A DNA stretch of 15,485 bases from CAZQGE01 sp964592815 (GTDB lineage: Bacteria > Bacillota > Clostridia > Christensenellales > CAG-917): positions 1 to 15,485 of the forward strand of contig CAZQGE010000030.1 of the NCBI GenBank assembly GCA_964592815.1, written 5' to 3'. Each line of letters starts with the position of its first letter. Position 1 is the first letter of the stretch. Shown in pieces: positions 6,470 through 13,389 of the stretch. The notes beneath the pieces were generated by a model. It did not search any database, had not been told where the DNA came from, and saw only the letters and a program-made list of their open reading frames with translations. The position numbers were made by a program, and so were the translations under genes.

Positions 6470-6545
6470 GCTGGTGTGGCTCAGTCGGTAGAGCAGCTGA
6501 TTCGTAATCAGCAGGTCGGCGGTCCGAATCCGCCCACCAGCTCCA
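6470..6545 (+). tRNA. tRNA-Thr (anticodon CGT)
   Basis: A 76-nt cloverleaf is readable. The acceptor stem is GCTGGTG with CACCAGC, then discriminator T6542 and an encoded CCA (6543-6545). The anticodon stem GCTGA/TCAGC encloses the loop TTCGTAA, giving anticodon CGT, which reads threonine codon ACG. The T-arm contains the usual GGTCCGAATCC-type sequence. U36 and A37 make it a possible substrate for t6A37 and hence for TrmO-type methylation. Confidence 0.95.
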
Positions 6546-6572
6546 AAGCACTCACGTTGTGGGTGCTTTTTT
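6545..6572 (+). terminator. Intrinsic terminator after tRNA-Thr
   Basis: Arms AAAGCACTCAC (6545-6555) and GTGGGTGCTTT (6559-6569) pair over 11 positions including one G-U, around a GTT loop, and a T-run follows (6567-6572). The first paired base is the last base of the tRNA's CCA. Confidence 0.85.
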
Positions 6573-6693
6573 ATATTGCTTTTTCTGCATTATAATATCT
6601 ATATACGTATTTCGTTATAAATAACATAAACATATATTTCCCGCAATATCGCAATAATTTTTTCAAAATTTTTTAATTTATGTCCAAAATATC

Positions 6694-6722
6694 TTGACAT
6701 TTGGCAAATACGGTTATATATT
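6694..6722 (+). promoter_or_regulatory. Sigma-A promoter of the hrcA heat-shock operon
   Basis: A perfect TTGACA (6694-6699) and TATATT (6717-6722) are spaced 17 bp apart. The predicted start of transcription (about 6729) falls inside the CIRCE element, so HrcA bound there should stop initiation. The 120 bp between the tRNA-Thr terminator and this promoter are AT-rich and show nothing recognisable. Confidence 0.8.
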
Positions 6723-6723
6723 G

Positions 6724-6750
6724 TTAGCAGTCAATGAAATCGAGTGCTAG
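6724..6750. promoter_or_regulatory. CIRCE operator (HrcA binding site)
   Basis: TTAGCAGTC (6724-6732), a 9-bp spacer, and GAGTGCTAG (6742-6750) match the CIRCE consensus TTAGCACTC-N9-GAGTGCTAA at 16 of 18 positions. One change (C to G) is in the left arm and one (final A to G) in the right. It is the only CIRCE seen in the window and would control hrcA and the genes behind it. Confidence 0.9.
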
Positions 6751-6775
6751 CAAAGTAGATTTTATGAGGTGAAAC

Positions 6776-7855
6776 ATGAGCAAGGAGTTAAGCGAAAGAA
6801 AAAAGATAATATTACACGCATTGGTTGATTCGTATATTACGACTGGACAACCTGTTTCAAGCGCGGATATTCAAAAAAGTTATCTTTCTGACGTCAGTTC
6901 AGCCACAATTAGGGCAGAACTTAGCGCACTTGAAGCGTTAGGATATATTGAACAACCACACACGTCAGCTGGAAGAGTGCCGCTTAAACCTGCTTATAAG
7001 TTTTATGTAAGTGAGTTAAAAGGCGGGGTAGGCGGTATGCTTACAGATGCTGAAACTGCATTTATTAGACGTGAGTTTACAAAAAAACTGACTGACGTTG
7101 AGGATATATCTAAGCAAGCTGCAAAAATTATAAGCGACGTAACAAACTATACTTCATTTTGTGTCGAAAAAATAAATTGCGAAAGCATAGAAATTGAAGA
7201 AATACAGTTAGTACCTCTGAAAAAAGGTAAAGTAGTCGTTTTGATTATTACAGACAAAGGTATGCTTGCAAATAAGGCTATCGACGTTGAAGAAAACGTA
7301 AAAAGCGAATACATTCAAACTGCAAATTCAGTCTTGAACAAAGTTTTTTCGGGCAAACATATATCTGAAATTAGAGATATTGAAGCGTATATTGATGAGG
7401 AAATAAAGGGCTTCAGAAATATTTTTGATGAAGTTTTGGACATCATTAAGACATATATGGTTGAACATAGTGAAGATAACGTAGTTGTTGAAGGTGCGCT
7501 CAAAATGCTTGATTACCCAGAATATAACAACGTTGACGACGCCAAAAACTTTCTTTCTGTTATATCAAACAAAGATAGTGTTGTTGACATATTGGCGTCT
7601 GAAGAAGAAAGCATTGAGTTTTCAATCAAAATTGGAAAGGAAGACAGCGGTGTTGACAAATGCGCCATAATTACCGCCTCGTATAAAGTTGGCGACCAAA
7701 TAAGAGGGCAGGCGGGCGTTATTGGCCCTGAACGTATGGATTATAAAAAAGTTCTTAACGTGCTTGACTACGTAAAGAAAGCAATGGCTAGCGTTATTGA
7801 CAGCGGTCATCAAAATAGACTTGAAGGAAAAAACAATAATGAGGACAACAAATAG
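6776..7855 (+). CDS. hrcA: Heat-inducible transcription repressor HrcA
   Basis: This 359-residue repressor binds CIRCE and shuts off class I heat-shock genes; in studied species it depends on a chaperonin (GroEL) to stay active. The N-terminal winged helix (about 1-75) has the family's recognisable stretches ILHALVDSYITTGQPVSS, SATIRAELSALEALGYIEQ and HTSAGRVPL. The remainder is the usual dimerisation and GAF-like region, ending with a typical VIGPERMDYKKV stretch near the C-terminus. Length is normal. GAGGTGA (6766-6772) gives a clear ribosome binding site. It is first in the operon downstream of its own operator, so it is autoregulated. Confidence 0.96.
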   Translation: MSKELSERKKIILHALVDSYITTGQPVSSADIQKSYLSDVSSATIRAELSALEALGYIEQPHTSAGRVPLKPAYKFYVSELKGGVGGMLTDAETAFIRREFTKKLTDVEDISKQAAKIISDVTNYTSFCVEKINCESIEIEEIQLVPLKKGKVVVLIITDKGMLANKAIDVEENVKSEYIQTANSVLNKVFSGKHISEIRDIEAYIDEEIKGFRNIFDEVLDIIKTYMVEHSEDNVVVEGALKMLDYPEYNNVDDAKNFLSVISNKDSVVDILASEEESIEFSIKIGKEDSGVDKCAIITASYKVGDQIRGQAGVIGPERMDYKKVLNVLDYVKKAMASVIDSGHQNRLEGKNNNEDNK

Positions 7856-8438
7856 AATGAAAGATAAAAATGAAAAAGAAGAAAAAACTTGCGAAGTAAA
7901 GGACCAAGCAAAAAAACAAAACGACACCGAGTCAAAGTATATTGACACTTCCAAGGAACTCGACCGTGAAGCAATGACTGACGATGAATATATTGAAGGT
8001 TTGGAAGAAAAAGTTGGGTTGCTTATGCAAGAGACAGTTGTATGCAGACAACTTACGCAAAGAATACAAGCAGACTTTGACAACTATCGCAAAAGAAATC
8101 AATCACTAAGCGAAGAAATGAAACAACTTGGAATTTCTTTGGTTGTTGAAAAAATGTTGACTGTGCTCGATAATTGTGACCTTGCAAGAAAGTATTTGAA
8201 AGACCAAGCCGCGCTTACAGGTTTCAATATGATGGAAACGCAAATAGTTTCTGCCTTAGAAGGGTTTGGGCTTAAAGAGATTGAATCAAACGACAAAGAA
8301 TTTGATGCGAAACTTATGAACGCTTTAGAGCGCGAAAAAGCAGAAGGCAAAGAAGGAATGGTTTTGGAAGTTCAATCAAAGGGATACACGTTGAATGGAA
8401 AATTGATACGTCCGTCAGGCGTTAAAGTAGGTTTCTAA
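7839..8438 (+). CDS. grpE: Nucleotide exchange factor GrpE
   Basis: GrpE releases ADP from DnaK. The 199-residue protein has a charged, lysine- and glutamate-rich N-terminus, a long helix predicted to form the dimeric coiled coil (around QADFDNYRKRNQ), the VEKMLTVLDNCDLA four-helix region, and the C-terminal beta wing with GYTLNGKLIRPSGVKV. The start is uncertain. ATG 7839 has AAGGA at 7824-7828 in good register. ATG 7857, one base after the hrcA stop, has GAGGA further away (7841-7845) and would give 193 residues. Starting at 7839 overlaps hrcA by 17 nt. A further upstream TTG (7797) in the same frame lacks a ribosome binding site and is rejected. Confidence 0.94.
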   Translation: MRTTNRMKDKNEKEEKTCEVKDQAKKQNDTESKYIDTSKELDREAMTDDEYIEGLEEKVGLLMQETVVCRQLTQRIQADFDNYRKRNQSLSEEMKQLGISLVVEKMLTVLDNCDLARKYLKDQAALTGFNMMETQIVSALEGFGLKEIESNDKEFDAKLMNALEREKAEGKEGMVLEVQSKGYTLNGKLIRPSGVKVGF

Positions 8439-8453
8439 GAACAACAGTTCTTA
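8436..8453 (+). repeat. Hairpin at the grpE stop codon
   Basis: TAAGAAC (8436-8442) pairs with GTTCTTA (8447-8453) around an AACA loop; the stem begins with the grpE stop codon. No T-run follows, so it is not an intrinsic terminator. It could mark mRNA processing or protect a 3' end between grpE and dnaK. Confidence 0.5.
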
Positions 8454-8506
8454 AGACATAAATTATAAAAATTTTAGATTGCAGAAATGCAAAAGGAGTA
8501 AATAAT

Positions 8507-10378
8507 ATGGGAAAAATAATTGGTATTGACCTTGGAACAACAAACTCATGTGTTGCTGTTATGGAAGGCGGTAAGGCAGTAGTTATTCCTAATGCCGAAG
8601 GTATGAGAACCACTCCGTCGGTGGTTGCTTTCACAAAAGATGGTGAAAGATTGGTTGGTGAAATCGCAAAAAGACAAGCGGTTGCAAACCCTGAACACAC
8701 TATAACTTCAATAAAAAGAGAAATGGGCACTTCCCACAAAGTTAAGGTGGAAGGCAAAGAATATACACCACAAGAAATTTCCGCTATGATTTTGACAAAA
8801 CTTAAAAATGATGCGGAAAAGTATTTGGGTGAAAAGGTTACAGAAGCGGTTATCACCGTTCCTGCATATTTCAGCGACGCACAACGTCAAGCAACAAAAG
8901 ACGCAGGCAAAATTGCTGGTTTGGAAGTAAAACGTATTATCAACGAACCTACTGCGGCGTCATTGGCATACGGTATTGACAAAGAAGAAAACCGCGCGCA
9001 AAAAGTTCTTATCTTTGACTTAGGCGGCGGAACGTTCGACGTTTCAATTTTGGAACTTGGCGACGGAGTGTTTGAAGTTTTGGCAACAAGCGGTAACAAC
9101 CGTCTTGGCGGCGACGACTTTGACAAAAAAGTTATGGACTGGATTGTCAGCGAATTCAAGGCAAAAGAAGGCGTTGATTTGTCTGGCGACAAAACGGCAA
9201 TGCAAAGAATTAAGGAAGCTGCGGAAAAAGCTAAAATTGACCTTAGCGGTGTAACGAAAGCAAAAATTTCACTTCCGTTTATTGCAATGGATAATGGAGT
9301 TCCAAAGCACTTGGATATGGATTTGACAAGAGCGAAATTTGACTCTTTGACAGAAGAACTTGTTCAAAAGACTATCATTCCTACACAACAAGCATTGAAA
9401 GACGCTGGTTTAAGCGTTGGCGAGGTTTCAAAAGTCATTATGGTTGGTGGTTCAACTCGTATTCCAGCTGTTTATGAAGCAGTTAAGAAATTGGTTGGAA
9501 AAGACCCCTTCAAGGGCATCAACCCCGATGAGTGCGTAGCTATCGGTGCAGCAATTCAAGCGGGTGTTTTGGCTGGTGAAGTCAAAGATATGCTTTTGTT
9601 GGATGTAACTCCGTTGTCTTTGGGCATTGAAACTTTGGGTGGTGTGTTCACAAAACTTATTGATAGAAATACAACCATTCCTACAAGCAAGTCACAAGTA
9701 TTCTCAACAGCTGCCGACCATCAAACGTCTGTTGACATTCACGTTTTGCAAGGCGAAAGAAAGTTTGCAAGAGATAACAAAACTTTGGGAAGATTTGAAC
9801 TTGTTGGAATTGCTCCTGCCCCAAGAGGAATACCTCAAATTGAAGTTACGTTTGACATTGATGCAAACGGTATCGTATCAGTCAAGGCAATGGATAAAGG
9901 CACAAACAAATCTCAGTCTATCACCATTACCGCATCAAGCAACTTGACAGAAGAAGACATTGATTCTGCAATCAAGGACGCTGAAAAGTATGCAGAAGAA
10001 GATGAGAAGCGCAAGAATTTGGTTGATGCAAAAAATAATGCTGAACAACTTATTTTCGTAATTGAAAAATTTGTTACAGACAACGGCGAAAAACTTTCCG
10101 AAGAAGATAAAAACACAGTTAACGAAGCTGTAAAGACTGCAAAGGAAGCAGTTGAAAAAGCTGAAGAAGAGGCTACAGTTAAAACTGCTATGACAGAACT
10201 AAGCAAAGTGTCTGACCCAATATTTACAAAGTTCTATCAAGAAAACCCAGAAGAAGCAGCAAAAGCTGCAAAGGAAGCAGGTTTTGACCCAAATAATATG
10301 AATCAACAAAACGGTGATGCTCACAACGGAACAGTTGATGACAACACCACACCTCCAGAAGGTGGTTGGGAAGACTAA
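8507..10378 (+). CDS. dnaK: Molecular chaperone DnaK (Hsp70)
   Basis: This 623-residue cytoplasmic chaperone binds and releases unfolded segments in an ATP cycle helped by DnaJ and GrpE. The ATPase domain shows phosphate-1 motif IGIDLGTTNSCVAV (about 4-17), phosphate-2 FDLGGGTFDVS starting with D171 of DLGGG, and VGGSTRIP (313-320). The linker and start of the substrate domain are DMLLLDVTPLSLGIET (361-376). The helical lid is rich in lysine and glutamate. The C-terminus ends in an acidic, glycine-containing tail (TPPEGGWED) and lacks the DADFEEV-like ending common in DnaK. The ribosome binding site AAAGGAG is strong. It is the most highly conserved gene here and sits in the operon order hrcA-grpE-dnaK-dnaJ. 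Confidence 0.98.
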   Translation: MGKIIGIDLGTTNSCVAVMEGGKAVVIPNAEGMRTTPSVVAFTKDGERLVGEIAKRQAVANPEHTITSIKREMGTSHKVKVEGKEYTPQEISAMILTKLKNDAEKYLGEKVTEAVITVPAYFSDAQRQATKDAGKIAGLEVKRIINEPTAASLAYGIDKEENRAQKVLIFDLGGGTFDVSILELGDGVFEVLATSGNNRLGGDDFDKKVMDWIVSEFKAKEGVDLSGDKTAMQRIKEAAEKAKIDLSGVTKAKISLPFIAMDNGVPKHLDMDLTRAKFDSLTEELVQKTIIPTQQALKDAGLSVGEVSKVIMVGGSTRIPAVYEAVKKLVGKDPFKGINPDECVAIGAAIQAGVLAGEVKDMLLLDVTPLSLGIETLGGVFTKLIDRNTTIPTSKSQVFSTAADHQTSVDIHVLQGERKFARDNKTLGRFELVGIAPAPRGIPQIEVTFDIDANGIVSVKAMDKGTNKSQSITITASSNLTEEDIDSAIKDAEKYAEEDEKRKNLVDAKNNAEQLIFVIEKFVTDNGEKLSEEDKNTVNEAVKTAKEAVEKAEEEATVKTAMTELSKVSDPIFTKFYQENPEEAAKAAKEAGFDPNNMNQQNGDAHNGTVDDNTTPPEGGWED

Positions 10379-10392
10379 TCAAAACGTTATCG

Positions 10393-10416
10393 GCTCAACG
10401 GCAAATGCCGTTGAGC
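10393..10416 (+). repeat. Strong hairpin between dnaK and dnaJ
   Basis: A perfect 10-bp stem GCTCAACGGC (10393-10402) and GCCGTTGAGC (10407-10416) encloses an AAAT loop. It is followed by TAAACTATTATAC and not by a T-run, so full termination is unlikely. Its place, 14 nt after the dnaK stop and 22 nt before dnaJ, suits stabilising the dnaK message or lowering expression of dnaJ. Confidence 0.75.
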
Positions 10417-10438
10417 TAAACTATTATACTTAATTATT

Positions 10439-11602
10439 ATGGCAGAAAAAAATTATTATGAAACATTAGGAGTGAGCAAGCAAGCGACGGCAGACGAATT
10501 GAAATCTGCCTATCGTAAACTTGCAAAAAAATATCACCCCGACTTATATTCAACGGCAACTGACGCTGAAAAGAAAAACGCTGAAGCTAAGTTTAAGGAA
10601 ATAAACCACGCTTACGACGTTCTTTCCGATAACCAAAAAAGAGCGGCATACGATGCGTATGGAGATGAAAACGGCCCTATGGGCGGTGGAACAGGTGGCG
10701 GTTTTGGTGGTTTCGGTGGCTTTGGCGGTAGTGGAAGCGGAGGCTTTGGCTTTGACGTTGACGACATTTTTTCAACCATATTCAATGGTTTTGGTGGTGG
10801 CGCAACACGTCAACAGCAGACAAATATGGCTCAAAATGGTCAAGATATTTTGTTGAGTATGTCAATATCTTTTGAAGAAGCGGCTTTTGGCGTTGAAAAA
10901 ACTATAAGCGTTAAAAGAGTTGAAAACTGCCCAGACTGCAACGGGACGGGCGCAAAAAACGGTACGGCATTTAAGACTTGTTCGCATTGTAACGGAACAG
11001 GGCGCGTAACTGAAGTTCAACGAACACCGTTCGGTCAATTTAGCACGACAGGCATTTGTCCTGTTTGTAAAGGCAAAGGCAAAGTAATTACAGATACTTG
11101 CAAGACTTGCGGTGGGCAAGGCAGATTTGAAAAACAACGCGAAATCAAGATAAATATTCCAGCGGGAATTGATAACGGACAAAGAATTACCTACCAAAAT
11201 GAAGGACACGCAGGCAAAAACGGCGGAGCAAGGGGTAATTTGGTAATCGAAATAACTGTAAGACCGCACAAACTTTTCAAACGTAGCACTTTTGATTTGC
11301 AAATGGAGATGCCAATCTCTATAATTGAGGCGACGTTGGGTTGCACGGTTATGGTTCCAACCTTGCGTGACCCTGAAGAATTAAAGATACCTGAGGGAAC
11401 TCAAAACGGTACAATTTTCAAAATTAGAAATGCTGGTATAAAGAAGTTGCGTTCAAACGATAAAGGCGATTTGTACGTCAAAGTCTTTGTTGAAGTTCCA
11501 AAGAATTTATCAAGAGAACAACGCGATTTATTGCGTAAACTTGATATGGAATTTGACAGCAAACAATTCCCTAAAAAAAAGGAATATAGAGATAAAATAT
11601 AA
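10439..11602 (+). CDS. dnaJ: Molecular chaperone DnaJ (Hsp40)
   Basis: DnaJ delivers substrates to DnaK and stimulates its ATPase. The 387-residue protein is a full type I DnaJ. It has a J domain (about 4-75) with H33-P34-D35, a glycine/phenylalanine-rich linker (about 79-122), and four zinc repeats at C164/C167, C181/C184, C207/C210 and C221/C224. The C-terminal substrate domains contain VEITVRPHKLFKR-like and IPEGTQNGTIFKI stretches. The J domain has a few extra residues after HPD (YSTATDAEKKNAEAKF) compared with common family members. No Shine-Dalgarno sequence precedes the ATG, unlike most neighbours; the start is nevertheless fixed by the canonical MAEKNYYETLGV beginning. Confidence 0.97.
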   Translation: MAEKNYYETLGVSKQATADELKSAYRKLAKKYHPDLYSTATDAEKKNAEAKFKEINHAYDVLSDNQKRAAYDAYGDENGPMGGGTGGGFGGFGGFGGSGSGGFGFDVDDIFSTIFNGFGGGATRQQQTNMAQNGQDILLSMSISFEEAAFGVEKTISVKRVENCPDCNGTGAKNGTAFKTCSHCNGTGRVTEVQRTPFGQFSTTGICPVCKGKGKVITDTCKTCGGQGRFEKQREIKINIPAGIDNGQRITYQNEGHAGKNGGARGNLVIEITVRPHKLFKRSTFDLQMEMPISIIEATLGCTVMVPTLRDPEELKIPEGTQNGTIFKIRNAGIKKLRSNDKGDLYVKVFVEVPKNLSREQRDLLRKLDMEFDSKQFPKKKEYRDKI

Positions 11603-12510
11603 TGAAATATAAAACTATAACAGTTAAAACAAATCACCAAGATGCTGACCTTGTTTGTTCCGCAATGTTTGACGCGGGAGCAAACGGAGTCAGCGTTTTA
11701 GATAAACAAGACTTTTTAGATTTGGTTAAATCAGATGTGATTTGGGATTATGTTGACAAATCGGTTTTGGAACAATCTGACGACGTTAAAATTTCAACAA
11801 TAACAGATGAGAACGACATTGATTTTGCAAAAAGGCTTGAAATACGTCTTGCTCAAATGAAGGCGTCTGGTGGAGTTGCATACGGCGAAATTACAGTTGG
11901 TGAAGTTGAGTCGGCAGACTATGAAAATGAATGGAAAAAATATTATAAACCAATCATTTCAAAAAACATAACTATTGTTCCAACCTGGATAAAATACCAA
12001 GCTGCCAAGAATGAGAAAATTTTGCATCTTGACCCTGGAATGGCGTTTGGAACTGGGGAACACGCAACAACGCGTATGTGTTTAGACTTGATGGAAGTTG
12101 CAGACAAAAGCGTGATTGACGTAGGTTGTGGAAGTGGAATATTGGGTATATCTGCGGCAATATGCGGAGCAAAATCTGTTTATATGTGCGATATTGACGG
12201 GCAAGCTGTTGAATTTGCACAAAAAAACGTTGAACTAAACAACGTAACGGCAAAAGTTGAAAAATCTGACTTGCTTCAAAGTGATATAACTGCAGATTTT
12301 ATTTTTGCAAATATTACTGCCGACATACTTATGCGCTTTGCAAAAGACATAGGAAAGCATTTGAATGATGACGGAATTATAGTTTTGTCAGGTATTATTG
12401 ATTTGCGTCTTGACGAAGTTGTCGAGTGCTATCAACGTGCTGGCTTTGAAATCATCGAAATGGTAACTTCTGACGATTGGCGAGCATTAAAAATTAGAAT
12501 AGCAAAATAA
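11602..12510 (+). CDS. prmA: Ribosomal protein L11 methyltransferase
   Basis: PrmA trimethylates lysines of ribosomal protein L11 using S-adenosylmethionine. The 302-residue protein has the N-terminal substrate-recognition domain (about 1-100), a W-x-x-Y/K-linked connection (ENEWKKYYKP), then the methyltransferase domain. That domain has the conserved DPGMAFGTGEHATTR stretch, the SAM loop D173-V-G-C-G-S-G179, acidic D193-range strand MCDID, and FANIT (N237), the PrmA catalytic-loop signature. Its ATG overlaps the dnaJ stop (TAATG) and there is only a distant AAAGGA, so it probably depends on coupling to dnaJ translation. Placement after dnaJ and before rsmE is the usual Firmicutes order. Confidence 0.95.
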   Translation: MKYKTITVKTNHQDADLVCSAMFDAGANGVSVLDKQDFLDLVKSDVIWDYVDKSVLEQSDDVKISTITDENDIDFAKRLEIRLAQMKASGGVAYGEITVGEVESADYENEWKKYYKPIISKNITIVPTWIKYQAAKNEKILHLDPGMAFGTGEHATTRMCLDLMEVADKSVIDVGCGSGILGISAAICGAKSVYMCDIDGQAVEFAQKNVELNNVTAKVEKSDLLQSDITADFIFANITADILMRFAKDIGKHLNDDGIIVLSGIIDLRLDEVVECYQRAGFEIIEMVTSDDWRALKIRIAK

Positions 12511-12615
12511 TCTTTACTCAATAAACGTTTTATGCTTGATATAGTAATTTTTCAAGGTTTACTTTGAAATATATCATCTAAAATGACTGCGTAAATATTG
12601 TGAATAAGATACATA

Positions 12616-12644
12616 TTGAAAAATTGATAAAATTCATTTATTAT
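12616..12644 (+). promoter_or_regulatory. Predicted promoter of rsmE-mtaB-HIT
   Basis: TTGAAA (12616-12621) and TATTAT (12639-12644) are exactly 17 bp apart in the 153-bp gap after prmA. The predicted start near 12651 leaves a leader of only about 13 nt before the rsmE GTG. No clear terminator was found earlier in this gap, so read-through from prmA may also contribute. Confidence 0.6.
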
Positions 12645-12663
12645 AGATTTTGGTAGGCACTTA

Positions 12664-13389
12664 GTGGAAATTAGACGTTTTTTTGCTGACTTAAACGCCT
12701 TAAACGGCAATGAAATAACTCTTTTAGGTGATGAGTTTTTGCATATAACAAAAGTGCTTAGAATGAAAGTTGGTTTTAAGGCATACGTTTGTTTGAACGA
12801 TGGTTTTGAAAGGCTTTGTGAAATTAAAAAAATAAACGGTGATTGCGTTATTTTAGAGCAAGAAAGCGTGAATAAAGTTGATGAAAAAGGTATAGAATTG
12901 ACGTTGTTTTGTGGCTTGCTGAAAAATAATAAGCTAGATTTTACAATTCAAAAATGCGTAGAACTTGGAGTTGACAAAGTTCAACCATTTTTGTCGCAAA
13001 ATTGTGCCGAAAACAAGTTTAATGATGAAAGAGCAAACAAAATTGCAAGGGAAGCAGCAAAACAATGCGGTTCAGTTTATCTTACCGAGGTTTTGCCACT
13101 TGTCAATTATGAGCAAGTTTTGAGTTCTTTTGAAAATTTCGACACCGTTATTTTGGCGTATGAATTTGAAAAAATTATCCGCATAAAAGATATAAAATTT
13201 TTGGGTAAAAAAATTGCGCTTATTGTTGGCGCAGAAGGCGGTTTTAAGGAAAGCGAGATTTTGTCTGCAAAGGACAAAGGTGCAAAAATTGTCACGTTGG
13301 GCAAAAGAATTTTGCGTGCAGAAACCGCTGGAATTGTTGCGTCTTGTTTAACCTTGGACACATTGGGAGAACTTGATTATGAGTCATAA
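12664..13389 (+). CDS. rsmE: 16S rRNA (uracil1498-N3)-methyltransferase RsmE
   Basis: RsmE methylates N3 of uridine 1498 in the 30S decoding centre. This 241-residue protein is a SPOUT-class methyltransferase with an N-terminal PUA-like domain (about 1-70, beginning MEIRRFF and including FLHITKVLRMKVG) and a C-terminal knotted domain. The SAM-binding knot is visible in the IVGAEGGF stretch (G189-A-E-G-G193) and LGKRILRAETAG, with R218 and E220-T-A-G223. KCVELGVDKVQPF is another family stretch. It starts with GTG; only a weak AGG (12655-12657) precedes it. It overlaps mtaB by 11 nt. B. subtilis carries the same pair (yqeU-yqeV) at the same place. Confidence 0.95.
   Translation: MEIRRFFADLNALNGNEITLLGDEFLHITKVLRMKVGFKAYVCLNDGFERLCEIKKINGDCVILEQESVNKVDEKGIELTLFCGLLKNNKLDFTIQKCVELGVDKVQPFLSQNCAENKFNDERANKIAREAAKQCGSVYLTEVLPLVNYEQVLSSFENFDTVILAYEFEKIIRIKDIKFLGKKIALIVGAEGGFKESEILSAKDKGAKIVTLGKRILRAETAGIVASCLTLDTLGELDYES

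Noticed and set aside
7797..7838. Upstream TTG start for grpE
   Set aside because: No ribosome binding site in register and deep overlap with hrcA; two better ATG codons follow.
12545..12565. Short TTTCAA/TTGAAA repeat after prmA as a terminator
   Set aside because: Six AT-rich base pairs with no T-run; it does not support termination.
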